From: Hwangdonia seohaensis
GTDB lineage: Bacteria; Bacteroidota; Bacteroidia; Flavobacteriales; Flavobacteriaceae
Length of the DNA stretch: 64,000 bases
Reading direction: 5' to 3'
NCBI RefSeq assembly: GCF_031932625.1
Contig: NZ_JAVSCK010000002.1
Location: 620,001-684,000, forward strand
Both the position numbers and the translations under genes were made by a program. Below are positions 44,210 through 52,955 of this stretch, piece by piece; the first letter of the stretch is position 1, and each line of letters begins with the position of its first letter. Below the pieces are notes generated by a model that had not been told where the DNA came from, searched no databases, and was given only the letters and a program-made list of their open reading frames with translations.

Positions 44210-45358
44210 TTATACTTTCACCCAAATGGTGTTGTTCTTGTCGCTCTCTACGGCCGCGTAAATAAATTTCATGCCTCGAATGCCGTCTTCAACCGTTGGG
44301 TAATCTGGATTTTTAATAATATCGCCGTTATTAACTGCTTTTATGTGTAAAGCGAAATTTCTGTAAATGGTAGCAAATGCTTCCAAATACCCTTCGGGAT
44401 GGCCTGCCGGAATTCTGGATACGTTTAGGGCCTCTTGGTACAATCCGTTGCCATTGGGTGTATACACTTTTTTAGGCTGGTCTATCCAACGCGTTATTAA
44501 TTCGTTTGGGTTTTCTTGATACCACTCAAAGCTCCCTTTTTCGCCATAAACTTTAATGGCCAAATTATTTTCTTCACCCAGTGCTATTTGCGAAATAGAC
44601 ATGGTTCCTTTGGCACCGTTTTCCATTCTCAATAATAAATTGCCATCGTCATCAAGAACCCTTCCTTTACCAAATCTTCCTAAATCTGCAGCCAATTCAG
44701 CTATTTTTAAACCTGTTATATATTCCAATAAATTTTCAGCATGGGTCCCAATATCACCTAATGCACCACCAATTCCTGATTTTTTAGGATCTACTCTCCA
44801 AGCGGCTTGTTTATTATCTGTACTTTCTACGGCAGTTGATAACCAACCTTGTAGATATTGAACCTGTACTTTTCTAATCTCGCCTAAATCGCCATTGGCC
44901 ACCATGGCTCTGGCTTGTTTAACCATGGGGTTGCCCGTGTAATTGTGGGTTAATGCAAGTAATTTTCCGCTGCTTTCAACTACTTTTTGAAGTGCCTCAG
45001 CCTCTTCCAAAGTCAATGTTAAGGGCTTGTCGCAAACCACGTGAAACCCATGTTCAAGTGCCATTTTAGCCGGTGGAAAATGCATGTGATTCGGTGTAAC
45101 TATAGCCACGAAATCCATTCGAACATCCTCTGGAAGCTGTTTTTCCTTTAAAATCATTTCTTCATAACTGCCATAGCATCTTTCCTCTGAGAGATAAAGC
45201 GCTTTCCCAGAAGCTATTGATTTTTCAGCATTGCTACTAAAGGCCCCACAGACTAAATCAATCATGCCGTCGATTGCGGAAGCTTTTCTATGGACATCAC
45301 CGATGAATGATCCGATACCACCACCAATCATTCCCATTCTTAATTTTCTACCCATCAT
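44210..45358 (-). CDS. Cytosolic Gfo/Idh/MocA-family dehydrogenase
   Basis: 382 residues, no signal peptide. NAD(P)-binding Rossmann start RMGMIGGGIGSFIGDVHRKA; the usual EKP motif reads DKP here (HGFHVVCDKPLTLTLEEAEA); the active-site region reads SGIGGALGDIGTHAENLLEY (D-x-G-x-H). These enzymes oxidise or reduce sugar hydroxyls with NAD(P). In this operon it could perform the 3-keto to 3-hydroxy reduction, regenerating the free sugar, or the reverse oxidation. Start ATG 45358; a second ATG follows immediately. It lies five bases after the MFS gene, so cotranscription is very likely. Confidence 0.88.
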   Translation of the reverse strand: MMGRKLRMGMIGGGIGSFIGDVHRKASAIDGMIDLVCGAFSSNAEKSIASGKALYLSEERCYGSYEEMILKEKQLPEDVRMDFVAIVTPNHMHFPPAKMALEHGFHVVCDKPLTLTLEEAEALQKVVESSGKLLALTHNYTGNPMVKQARAMVANGDLGEIRKVQVQYLQGWLSTAVESTDNKQAAWRVDPKKSGIGGALGDIGTHAENLLEYITGLKIAELAADLGRFGKGRVLDDDGNLLLRMENGAKGTMSISQIALGEENNLAIKVYGEKGSFEWYQENPNELITRWIDQPKKVYTPNGNGLYQEALNVSRIPAGHPEGYLEAFATIYRNFALHIKAVNNGDIIKNPDYPTVEDGIRGMKFIYAAVESDKNNTIWVKV

Positions 45359-45363
45359 ATATT

Positions 45364-46533
45364 TTAAGCTTCTACGGTTCTTCGTTTTTTCATATAAATA
45401 TTCAATCCTAAAAACGCCACAATTAAAATAGCGGGCAGTATAGACATGGTTCGCAATGCCTCGGCAGCATTAGCATCGTCCATTAATTTACCCATAACGG
45501 GCAATACAATGGACACCGAAAACATTCCTGCTCCGCCCATAATTGAAAGTCCCAACGCTCCGGTTTCCGGTAAATATTCAGCTACAAAACCAAGCATTGT
45601 TGGCCAGAAAAAAGTAACGCCAATAGCAAAAATTGCTGCCGCCACAAAGGTCATGCCGCCACTTGTAATGGTGAGCAACCAAAGACCTATAAAAGTAATG
45701 ATAGCCGAATACAACAGCATACCTGATGGTCTTAATTTATGGACTACCTGACCTGCTGATAATCGGCCCAAAGCCATAATACCGTTTATAAAAGCCAACA
45801 CCAACAAAGGCGCCGAAACAGATTCTTTTAACAAGGATTCGATGCGCTGTGTGGTTCCCAGTTCTGAAGCAGCGGTAAGAAACATACAAAATACCATAAA
45901 TAAGAACAATGGATTTAATACGCTTTTAAACATTTTCTTGTTGCTAATTCCTAACTGAACACGCTCTGTTACCGGGAATTTTTGTCCAAAAAACAGTATG
46001 CCATAAATAATTAACGGGATAAATAAAGTAGCCACCATAACCTGCCAACTTAACCCCATTACATCCATAATAAGCCATCCTAATATGGAACCAATTACAA
46101 TTCCACCCGGAAACCACACATGAAACCTATTAAGCATTTTGGTTTTGCTTTCTGGGTACATGGATGCCACTAACGGATTTAATGCAGCTTCTACCATCCC
46201 ATTTCCTATGCCCACAAATAGTGTTGCAATAAAAAGCGAGGTCATGGAATCTGCCATTAACGTTAAAATAATGCCAATAATATGGGTAAAAAACGCAATC
46301 CAAGTGATTTTTTTTATTCCCAACAAATCAACTAAAGGCCCGCCAACAATCATGGCAATAGTAAACCCAAAAAAGGCTGGCGCAAAAGCATACCCAAGTT
46401 GTTCTAAAGTTAACCCGATACCATCTGGACCAAAAACAGTTTCCAGTTTTGCTCTAATGGCAAAGGTCATGGCTGTTGTAATTAACGCCAAACAGCTTGC
46501 TAAAAAAAGCTTGTTTTTATTAATATTCTCCAT
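45364..46533 (-). CDS. Major facilitator superfamily transporter
   Basis: 389 residues with about 12 membrane helices. The N-terminal half includes KLFLASCLALITTAMTFAIR and the loop GGPLVDLLGIKKITWIAFFT, corresponding to the MFS motif between helices 2 and 3; FVGIGNGMVEAALNPLVASM and FHVWFPGGIVIGSILGWL follow. The pattern resembles sugar/nucleoside-type MFS proteins of the FucP or NupG kind. Given the operon it probably imports the monosaccharide or keto-sugar released in the periplasm. It lies between the lipoprotein isomerase gene (22 bases) and the cytosolic dehydrogenase gene (5 bases). Confidence 0.88.
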   Translation of the reverse strand: MENINKNKLFLASCLALITTAMTFAIRAKLETVFGPDGIGLTLEQLGYAFAPAFFGFTIAMIVGGPLVDLLGIKKITWIAFFTHIIGIILTLMADSMTSLFIATLFVGIGNGMVEAALNPLVASMYPESKTKMLNRFHVWFPGGIVIGSILGWLIMDVMGLSWQVMVATLFIPLIIYGILFFGQKFPVTERVQLGISNKKMFKSVLNPLFLFMVFCMFLTAASELGTTQRIESLLKESVSAPLLVLAFINGIMALGRLSAGQVVHKLRPSGMLLYSAIITFIGLWLLTITSGGMTFVAAAIFAIGVTFFWPTMLGFVAEYLPETGALGLSIMGGAGMFSVSIVLPVMGKLMDDANAAEALRTMSILPAILIVAFLGLNIYMKKRRTVEA

Positions 46534-46555
46534 TATTATATAGTTTGGTTAGTTT

Positions 46556-47521
46556 TTAATTAGAAAGCTCCTTTCCAACTCGCAATAGCAATTTTTTAGT
46601 AGCCAAAATGCCGTCTCTCTCACTCAGCTTACTGCCTTCGTACTCTACACCAATATACCCCGTATAGCCAGCAGCCTTTACAATTTGCAACATTTTAGTG
46701 TAATCTATTGTTATGTCATTCCCTTGGTCGTCAAAATCATAGGACTTCGCACTTACAGCTTTTGCATAGGGCATCAATTCTTCAACACCTTTATATTTGT
46801 CGTACTCATCTGCACACCCATCGCTTTTTCGTTTGATACAAAAATTACCAAAATCTGGCAACGTGCCACAATTGGGTATGTTTACTTTTTCCATAACTGT
46901 TGCCAACCATTTTCCATTTGATGTAAAACCTCCGTGGTTTTCTACCAAAACATTAATGCCTTTGGTTTTAGCGTATTCGGATAATTTGGTTAAACCTGTT
47001 ACGGCCTGTTCCAAAACCTCATCATAAGTACCTTTACCATGGGCATTCACCCTTATAGAATGACAACCTAAAGCTTTTGCGGCATCCACCCATTTTTTGT
47101 GGTTTTCTACAGCCGTATTTAATTCGTCTTCATCATGGCTTGCCAAATTACCTTCGCCATCAACCATAATTAGAAGGTTCTTTACCCCATGTTTTTCACT
47201 TTCGGCTTTTAATCTTTCAACAACAGCATCTATACCCAATTCCTTTACTTCCTTGTTATAAAGTCCGCTAACATATTCAATAGCTTCAAAACCTAAAGCA
47301 TTGGCTTCTTTAGCAAAATCGAACGGACTCATTTTTCCACTTCCTATCTTTTTATGCAAAGACCATTGTGCTAACGAGATTTTAAAAAACATAGGCTGTT
47401 CATCTTTTTGGGTTATAGCGGCGGTTGTGTTTTCTTTGGTTTTTTTACAAGCAGAAAAAACCAATAAGGACAATATAATAAGTACCCCAGTAGTATTATA
47501 AAGTGACTGTTTTAATTTCAT
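46556..47521 (-). CDS. Lipoprotein TIM-barrel sugar isomerase/epimerase
   Basis: 321 residues. Lipobox signal (LIILSLLVFSACKK) places it in the periplasm, unlike its paralogue at 43059. The AP-endonuclease-2-type barrel shows KISLAQWSLHKKIGSGKMSP, FEAIEYVSGLYNKEVKELGI, NVLVENHGGFTSNGKWLATV, CGTLPDFGNFCIKRK, SYDFDDQGNDITIDY and YIGVEYEGSKLSERDGI, giving the usual Glu/Asp/Glu metal site. It is the first gene of the leftward operon after the AraC regulator. The substrate is inferred to be a keto-sugar or its product. Confidence 0.85.
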   Translation of the reverse strand: MKLKQSLYNTTGVLIILSLLVFSACKKTKENTTAAITQKDEQPMFFKISLAQWSLHKKIGSGKMSPFDFAKEANALGFEAIEYVSGLYNKEVKELGIDAVVERLKAESEKHGVKNLLIMVDGEGNLASHDEDELNTAVENHKKWVDAAKALGCHSIRVNAHGKGTYDEVLEQAVTGLTKLSEYAKTKGINVLVENHGGFTSNGKWLATVMEKVNIPNCGTLPDFGNFCIKRKSDGCADEYDKYKGVEELMPYAKAVSAKSYDFDDQGNDITIDYTKMLQIVKAAGYTGYIGVEYEGSKLSERDGILATKKLLLRVGKELSN

Positions 47522-47650
47522 GTTTAGTAATTATTTAATTAAACGGTAAAATTTAGTTAACCACGTGAATATAAATATAAGAACTTAAAAGCATGTGTAT
47601 TTTTATTCAGTGAAAGAATTTAAACAACTAGAATATATTTTTTATTTGGC

Positions 47651-48682
47651 TTAATTAAACTGAAAATGCTCAACTGAATGCTTTAACCTATAAGCGTTTG
47701 GCGAACATTTCTCGTGTTTTTTAAATACCGTTGCAAAATATTGGCTTGTTGCGAAACCACACATGTAAGCTACTTCGGCAATGGTTAAATCCCTTTTGTC
47801 TAAAAGTATTTTTTTCGACATTTCAAGGCGCTTCATGGTTAGGTAGCGCATTGGCGTTAAATTTGTCAATCGTTTAAAATGATGTGTAAATCGTGTTAAG
47901 CCAACGCCTGCCGACTGCGACATTAATTCTATAGTCCAGTTTTCGGTTAAATTGTTTTCAAGTTCTTTAAGAAAAAACTTAACGCTTCTTGAGCTGTCAG
48001 TTAAGGATTCGTTCAACACAATATCGTCTGTATTCAACAAATCGAGTATCAAAATCAACAAGTAATTAAGAAGCAGTCTTATTCTTGAAGCGCTACTTCC
48101 GTCAACGTCGGCATCAATCGCTTTACCAATCTGCAAAAAACAATCCCTTATATTATTATCGGTCTTTAAAATAGATTTTTCATTTTGCCTTAAAATGGTT
48201 GTAAGTCTCGTTAAATCTTCCGGCGTTAGTGTAATCCAATCGGGCCAAACCCACTCTTGATGCGGTCTGCGCACACCCAAATCGATAATAACCCAATAAA
48301 ATTTTCCCATGCCAATATGTGGGTTTCCTACTTTATGGGCTTCCCATGGCCTGGTAATGGTTAAGTAATTGGGTTGTAAAACCATTTCCTTATTTTCTTG
48401 AGAATACGGCATTGTCCCCGATTCCAAAAAATGAAATTCTATACCTTCATTTCGGTGCCAATCCAAGCCCCAATCCTGTGGCTCGTTGGCATCCCAATAC
48501 CCAATACTGTTTAAACCTAAAGTGTTTTTATCCAATCGGTCTCCCGGATAAGTATGTCTTGCCAATGCCTTAAATTTTAGTTTTTTTCGGTTATAGGCAT
48601 CAACCAACGGCAAACAGGTATCGGCATGATACACAATTCCATTGGCCTCGTAGGGCTGTATTTTTTGTATGTTTATTTTCAC
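47651..48682 (-). CDS. AraC-family regulator of the sugar locus
   Basis: About 343 residues from GTG 48682; the frame is open to a TTG at 48712 but has no ATG there. The N-terminal two thirds is a cupin-like sensor (GLDWHRNEGIEFHFLESGTM, NYLTITRPWEAHKVGNPHIG). The C-terminal 100 residues form the AraC DNA-binding domain: WTIELMSQSAGVGLTRFTHH, LTPMRYLTMKRLEMSKKILL, and DLTIAEVAYMCGFATSQYFA ending FKKHEKCSPNAYRLKHS. It lies at the centre of the divergent catabolic clusters, upstream of the leftward operon and divergent from the rightward one, so it probably controls both. Confidence 0.88.
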   Translation of the reverse strand: MKINIQKIQPYEANGIVYHADTCLPLVDAYNRKKLKFKALARHTYPGDRLDKNTLGLNSIGYWDANEPQDWGLDWHRNEGIEFHFLESGTMPYSQENKEMVLQPNYLTITRPWEAHKVGNPHIGMGKFYWVIIDLGVRRPHQEWVWPDWITLTPEDLTRLTTILRQNEKSILKTDNNIRDCFLQIGKAIDADVDGSSASRIRLLLNYLLILILDLLNTDDIVLNESLTDSSRSVKFFLKELENNLTENWTIELMSQSAGVGLTRFTHHFKRLTNLTPMRYLTMKRLEMSKKILLDKRDLTIAEVAYMCGFATSQYFATVFKKHEKCSPNAYRLKHSVEHFQFN

Positions 48683-48843
48683 TGAAATAATTTGAACATT
48701 GTTATAGCGCAAATTAATTAATTTTCGAAGTATTTAAGAATTTAATTGTTATTTTATTCTTTTCAATCATTTATAACTATTAATACGCTAACCTTTTTAA
48801 TGAAACACCATAACAAAACACAGGGCATAAAACCACATCACAG
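48683..48843. promoter_or_regulatory. Divergent control region of the sugar locus
   Basis: This AT-rich gap separates the AraC regulator from the rightward operon. On the minus strand TTAATTTG (48709-48716) is one base off the Bacteroidota -7 consensus and would suit the GTG start of the regulator. On the plus strand no exact -7 element is visible. No long palindrome was found; AraC-type sites are often direct repeats that I cannot define from one copy. Confidence 0.35.
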
Positions 48844-49647
48844 ATGATAAAAAACCATATAGTTACAGTCGTATTCATTGCTACGGCTCTTTTATTTACT
48901 TGTAAAAGCAATAAAGACCAATCTACAAAAACACCTCAAAAAAACAATTGGGTTAAATTATTTAACGGAAAAGATTTAAACGATTGGACCATTAAAATTA
49001 AGGGACAGCCTTTAGGCGAAAATTACAAGAACACTTTTATTGTAGATAATGGCGTACTGAAAGTTAATTATGATGAATACAACGGCATTTTTAACAATTC
49101 TTACGGACATATTTTTTACAACAAAGAATTTTCAGATTATAAATTTAGGATGCAATACCGATTTATTGGCGAACAAATAAAAGACGGCGCAGGATGGGCA
49201 AAACGAAATAGCGGTGTTATGATTCATTGCGAAGACCCTAAAAACATAGGCTTAAACCAAAATTTTCCGGTGTCTATTGAAGTGCAGCTTTTAGGCGGCT
49301 TAGGAACTGGAGAGCGCCCAACCGGAAATTTATGTACCCCGGGAACCCATGTTGAGATGAATGGCGAATTGTTTACTCCGCATTGCGTCAATTCCTCATC
49401 AAAAACATTCAATGGCGATCAATGGGTAAATCTTGAAATTGAGGTTAGAAACGATTCCATCATTAAGCATTTTATTAATGGTGAAAATGTGCTCACATAT
49501 TCAAAACCCCAAATTGGTGGCTCAGTAGATTACAATGAAGCTTATTGGAAAAGTAAAGCGGGAACACCCTTAAAGAAAGGATATATTTCATTACAAAGCG
49601 AAAGCCATCCGGTTGAGTTTAAAAACATAGAAATACTAGAGTTATAA
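48844..49647 (+). CDS. DUF1080 (3-keto-disaccharide hydrolase family) lipoprotein, second paralogue
   Basis: 267 residues with a lipobox signal (VVFIATALLFTCKSNK). The DUF1080 domain is longer than in the paralogue at 42302 and diverged: NWVKLFNGKDLNDWTIKIKG, YGHIFYNKEFSDYKFRMQYR, GAGWAKRNSGVMIHCEDP, FPVSIEVQLLGGLGTGERPT, NLCTPGTHVEMNG, and GYISLQSESHPVEFKNIEIL. Two Cys (in NLCTPG and PHCVNSS) occur near the presumed active face. It is the first gene of the rightward operon, so two different keto-glycoside-cleaving proteins flank the locus. The FGE-like gene follows two bases later. Confidence 0.85.
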   Translation: MIKNHIVTVVFIATALLFTCKSNKDQSTKTPQKNNWVKLFNGKDLNDWTIKIKGQPLGENYKNTFIVDNGVLKVNYDEYNGIFNNSYGHIFYNKEFSDYKFRMQYRFIGEQIKDGAGWAKRNSGVMIHCEDPKNIGLNQNFPVSIEVQLLGGLGTGERPTGNLCTPGTHVEMNGELFTPHCVNSSSKTFNGDQWVNLEIEVRNDSIIKHFINGENVLTYSKPQIGGSVDYNEAYWKSKAGTPLKKGYISLQSESHPVEFKNIEILEL

Positions 49648-49649
49648 AG

Positions 49650-50612
49650 ATGAAAAGCAACCTAAATTTAGTGTTTATTTTTTTGGGCATCATTCAAATG
49701 GGAACTATGAACGCTCAAGAGTTTGAAGATTATTCCCAAGATTTAAAAGACGACCAAATAACCATTGAAATGGTAGCCGTAAAAGGAGGCACATTTATAA
49801 TGGGAACAAATGACACAACGCGTAAAGCAGATGAAAAACCTAGTCATCAAGTAGAAGTTGACGATTTCTGGATGGGCAAATACGAAATTACTTGGGAACA
49901 ATATGACGCCTTTGTATTTGGTGAATTTGGACCCGAACAATTTAAAACCAAGGAAAAACTGAACGATTTGGGAATTGATGCCGTTTCCGGAGCAACACCA
50001 CCCTATGTTGATATGAGTTTTAATATGGGAAAAGCAACCCATCCGGCCGTAAACATGACCCAATATGCAGCCCTTATGTATTGTAAATGGTTAACCTCAA
50101 AAACCGGTGTGTTTTATAGATTGCCAACCGAAGCAGAATGGGAATATGTATGTAAAAAAGGAAAAACCGATGAGAATCTAGACCTTGAAAGCGTAGCATG
50201 GTTTGATGAAAACACCAATGATAAATATGAAAAAGTTGGATTGAAAACAGCCAACAGCCTAGGAATATACGACTTATTGGGCAACGTCTCAGAATGGGTT
50301 ATGGACCAATATGATGCCAATTATTACAGCACGTCTCCAAAAATAAATCCTTGGAATACCCCATCAGAATTATATCCTAGGGTAGTTCGCGGAGGTTCCT
50401 GGAAAGACACCAAAGATAAATTGTGTTGTACTGCAAGAGGTCAATCTAAACAAAAATGGAAAAGAAGAGACCCGCAAATTCCAAAAAGTAATTGGTGGCA
50501 CACCAACGCGCCTTTTGTGGGATTTCGTGTGGTGCGCCCAAAAATCCAACCCTCAAAAGAAGACATAAAAACCTATTGGCTAACCGCCATTGAAGATTAC
50601 GGATTAAATTAA
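49650..50612 (+). CDS. Secreted FGE/SUMF1-fold protein without the catalytic cysteines
   Basis: 320 residues with a signal peptide (FIFLGIIQMGTMNAQ). The formylglycine-generating-enzyme fold is clear: MVAVKGGTFIMGTND, DDFWMGKYEITWEQYDAFV, HPAVNMTQYAALMYCKWLTS, YRLPTEAEWEYVCKKGKT, NSLGIYDLLGNVSEWVMDQY, RVVRGGSWKDTKDKLCCTAR and NAPFVGFRVVRP. In true FGE the segment after GGS carries two copper-binding Cys five residues apart; here it reads KDTKDKLCC, so the pair is absent or displaced. No sulfatase gene is in the window. A non-catalytic carbohydrate- or protein-binding role is more likely. It lies two bases after the DUF1080 gene. Confidence 0.85.
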   Translation: MKSNLNLVFIFLGIIQMGTMNAQEFEDYSQDLKDDQITIEMVAVKGGTFIMGTNDTTRKADEKPSHQVEVDDFWMGKYEITWEQYDAFVFGEFGPEQFKTKEKLNDLGIDAVSGATPPYVDMSFNMGKATHPAVNMTQYAALMYCKWLTSKTGVFYRLPTEAEWEYVCKKGKTDENLDLESVAWFDENTNDKYEKVGLKTANSLGIYDLLGNVSEWVMDQYDANYYSTSPKINPWNTPSELYPRVVRGGSWKDTKDKLCCTARGQSKQKWKRRDPQIPKSNWWHTNAPFVGFRVVRPKIQPSKEDIKTYWLTAIEDYGLN

Positions 50613-50624
50613 AAAACAAACACC

Positions 50625-51953
50625 ATGGAACAAAAAAAGAGCAATGTAACACGACGCAACTTTGTAAAAGGGACATCCTTAGCTGCGGGAGGTATTTTAC
50701 TAACCCCTTCTCTACTCACAGCTAGCCCAATATTCAATAAAACTAAAAAGTTAAAATTAGCTGTTGTTGGTTGTGGTGGTCGTGGTACCGGTGCGGTAAG
50801 TCAAGCGTTAAGGGCAGACGAAAATGTAGAACTGGTAGCTATGGCCGATGCTTTTGAGGATCGGTTGGAAAACGCTTATTCCAACTTAACAAAAATGTTT
50901 CAAACAGGGAAACTTAACGTCAAACCATCGCATAAATTTGTAGGCTTTGGTTCTTATAAAAAAGCCATTGATGCCGCCGATGTTGTTATTTTAACCACAC
51001 CTCCGGGGTTTAGGCCTCAGCATTTTGAGTATGCCGTATCTCAAGGAAAACATGTTTTTATGGAAAAACCTTTGGCTACCGATGTGGCGGGAATTAAAAA
51101 GGTTTTGGAAGCCGCTAAAGTTGCAAAAGCCAAAAAATTAAATGTGGTGGTTGGCCTTCAAAGGCATTACCAAGCAAGTTATATGGAAACCTATAATCGC
51201 ATTCAAAATGGCGATATTGGTCAAATTGTTTCCGGACAGGTTTATTGGAACGGCGCGGGTGTTTGGGTAAGACCTCGTGAAGCGAGCCAAACAGAAATGG
51301 AATACCAAATGAGAAATTGGTACTATTTTAATTGGATTTGCGGCGATCATATTTTAGAACAACACATTCATAACATTGATGTTGCCAATTGGTTTATTGG
51401 TGGCTACCCAATAAAAGCAAGCGGAACTGGAGGAAGGGAAGTTCGCAAAGGTAAAGATCATGGACATATTTTTGACCATCACGTGGTAGAATTTGAATAT
51501 GAAAATGGCATTATTATCTCCAGCCAGTGCAGACATCAACCGGGAACAAAAACACGAGTTGATGAATCTTTTCAAGGCACTTTAGGAACCGCTTACACCG
51601 ATGGAGGCGGCTCTGCAAAATTAAAGAAATACGATGGAACAAGCATCTACACGCACGATAATGAAAATGATATCAATCCCTATCAACAGGAACACAATCT
51701 CTTGTTTAAAGCTATACGAAATGGTGAGGTAATTAGCGATACTGAAAACGGTGCAAAAAGCACAATGACCGCTATTTTAGGAAGAATGGCAACCTATTCG
51801 GGCAAAGAAATAACTTGGGATGAAGCTATGGCGCTTGACCATAATTTGGTTCCGGATGAAGACACCCTTACCTTTGATACTGTGCCGCCCATTACACCAG
51901 ACGAATTTGGCAATTATCCGATTCCCATTCCCGGAAAAACCAATTTCTCATAA
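50625..51953 (+). CDS. Tat-exported Gfo/Idh/MocA-family oxidoreductase
   Basis: 442 residues. A twin-arginine signal (NVTRRNFVKGTSLAAGGILL) marks export of a folded, cofactor-loaded enzyme. The Rossmann site is KLAVVGCGGRGTGAVSQAL, the EKP motif HVFMEKPLATDVAG, and the active-site region NWICGDHILEQHIHNIDVAN. The C-terminal half matches the bacterial GFO_IDH_MocA_C type (ENGIIISSQCRHQPGTKTRV, FQGTLGTAYTDGGG). In the periplasm it probably oxidises a glycoside hydroxyl, most likely C3, with tightly bound NAD(P) as in glucose-fructose oxidoreductase. How it is re-oxidised is unknown; the cytochrome-containing lipoprotein at 60573 is a candidate partner. Confidence 0.87.
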   Translation: MEQKKSNVTRRNFVKGTSLAAGGILLTPSLLTASPIFNKTKKLKLAVVGCGGRGTGAVSQALRADENVELVAMADAFEDRLENAYSNLTKMFQTGKLNVKPSHKFVGFGSYKKAIDAADVVILTTPPGFRPQHFEYAVSQGKHVFMEKPLATDVAGIKKVLEAAKVAKAKKLNVVVGLQRHYQASYMETYNRIQNGDIGQIVSGQVYWNGAGVWVRPREASQTEMEYQMRNWYYFNWICGDHILEQHIHNIDVANWFIGGYPIKASGTGGREVRKGKDHGHIFDHHVVEFEYENGIIISSQCRHQPGTKTRVDESFQGTLGTAYTDGGGSAKLKKYDGTSIYTHDNENDINPYQQEHNLLFKAIRNGEVISDTENGAKSTMTAILGRMATYSGKEITWDEAMALDHNLVPDEDTLTFDTVPPITPDEFGNYPIPIPGKTNFS

Positions 51954-52020
51954 CATGTTCCCAAAATAGGCGTTTAGAAATCAAATTCTATGGTCTCTAA
52001 AACATAATAAATATAAACAG

Positions 52021-52944
52021 ATGAAACGAAGATCTTTCATAAAAAAAAGCACAGCTACGGCATCTTTAATTGGTGTTAGTGTAACTGGAGTTAATGCGAT
52101 GAATATTTTAGATGCGCCAAAAAACAGTCATAATTTTAATTTAAAATACGCACCGCATTTGGGGATGTTTAAAAATCATGCGGGAGATGACCCCATAGAC
52201 CAGTTGAATTTTATGGCAGATCAAGGTTTTACTGCTTTTGAGGACAACGGAATGAAAAATCGTTCTGTTGAAACCCAAGGAAAAATGGCGAAAACCATGA
52301 GTGACAGAAATATGACGATGGGCGTTTTTGTGGCGCATAAAATTTATTGGAAAGAGCCCAACCTCGCAAGCGGAAGCCCAGAAAAGCGACAGGAGTTTTT
52401 AAATGAGATTAAAGCTTCAGTAGAAGTGGCAAAACGGGTTAATGCCAAATGGATGACGGTGGTTCCGGGTCATGTAGATTTACGTCAAAATATCGATTAT
52501 CAAACCGCTCATATTGTTGAAACCCTAAAACAAGCGTCGGCGATTTTAGAGCCTCATAATTTAACGATGGTGTTAGAACCTTTAAATTTTAGAGATCATC
52601 CGGGGCTATTCTTAACGGAATCACCTCAAGCTTATCAAATATGTAAAGCTGTAAATTCGCCTACCTGCAAAATCCTGTTCGATATTTATCATCAACAAAT
52701 CCAAGAAGGTAATTTAATCCCAAATATTGATGCGTGTTGGGACGAAATTGCTTATTTTCAAATCGGCGATAACCCTGGCAGAAACGAGCCAACAACAGGC
52801 GAAATAAATTACAAAAATGTTTTCAAACACATTCATTCAAAAGGATTTAAAGGCATTTTAGGAATGGAACACGGAAATTCAACGCATGGTAAAAAAGGTG
52901 AATTAGCGGTTATTGAAGCTTATAAAGCTTCAGATAATTTTTAA
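52021..52944 (+). CDS. Tat-exported hydroxypyruvate-isomerase-like TIM barrel
   Basis: 307 residues with a Tat signal (MKRRSFIKKSTATASLIGVS). The barrel shows LKYAPHLGMFKNHAGDD, FTAFEDNGMKNRSVETQG, MVLEPLNFRDHPGLFLTES with a metal-binding Glu, CKILFDIYHQQIQEGNL with the Asp and His, YFQIGDNPGRNEPTTGEINY, and GILGMEHGNSTHG with the second Glu. This is the complete hydroxypyruvate-isomerase-like metal site. The exported location makes hydroxypyruvate an unlikely substrate; an isomerase or epimerase for a periplasmic keto-sugar is the inference. It lies between two exported Gfo/Idh/MocA genes. Confidence 0.86.
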   Translation: MKRRSFIKKSTATASLIGVSVTGVNAMNILDAPKNSHNFNLKYAPHLGMFKNHAGDDPIDQLNFMADQGFTAFEDNGMKNRSVETQGKMAKTMSDRNMTMGVFVAHKIYWKEPNLASGSPEKRQEFLNEIKASVEVAKRVNAKWMTVVPGHVDLRQNIDYQTAHIVETLKQASAILEPHNLTMVLEPLNFRDHPGLFLTESPQAYQICKAVNSPTCKILFDIYHQQIQEGNLIPNIDACWDEIAYFQIGDNPGRNEPTTGEINYKNVFKHIHSKGFKGILGMEHGNSTHGKKGELAVIEAYKASDNF

Positions 52945-52955
52945 ATTATTAACAA

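Noticed and set aside
47550..47580. CACGTG palindrome at 47562-47567 as operator of the leftward operon
   Set aside because: Only the six-base core is symmetrical; the flanks match poorly and such hexamers occur by chance, so it was not listed as a feature.
49650..50612. Sulfatase-activating formylglycine-generating enzyme
   Set aside because: The catalytic cysteine pair is not in place and no sulfatase gene is in the window.
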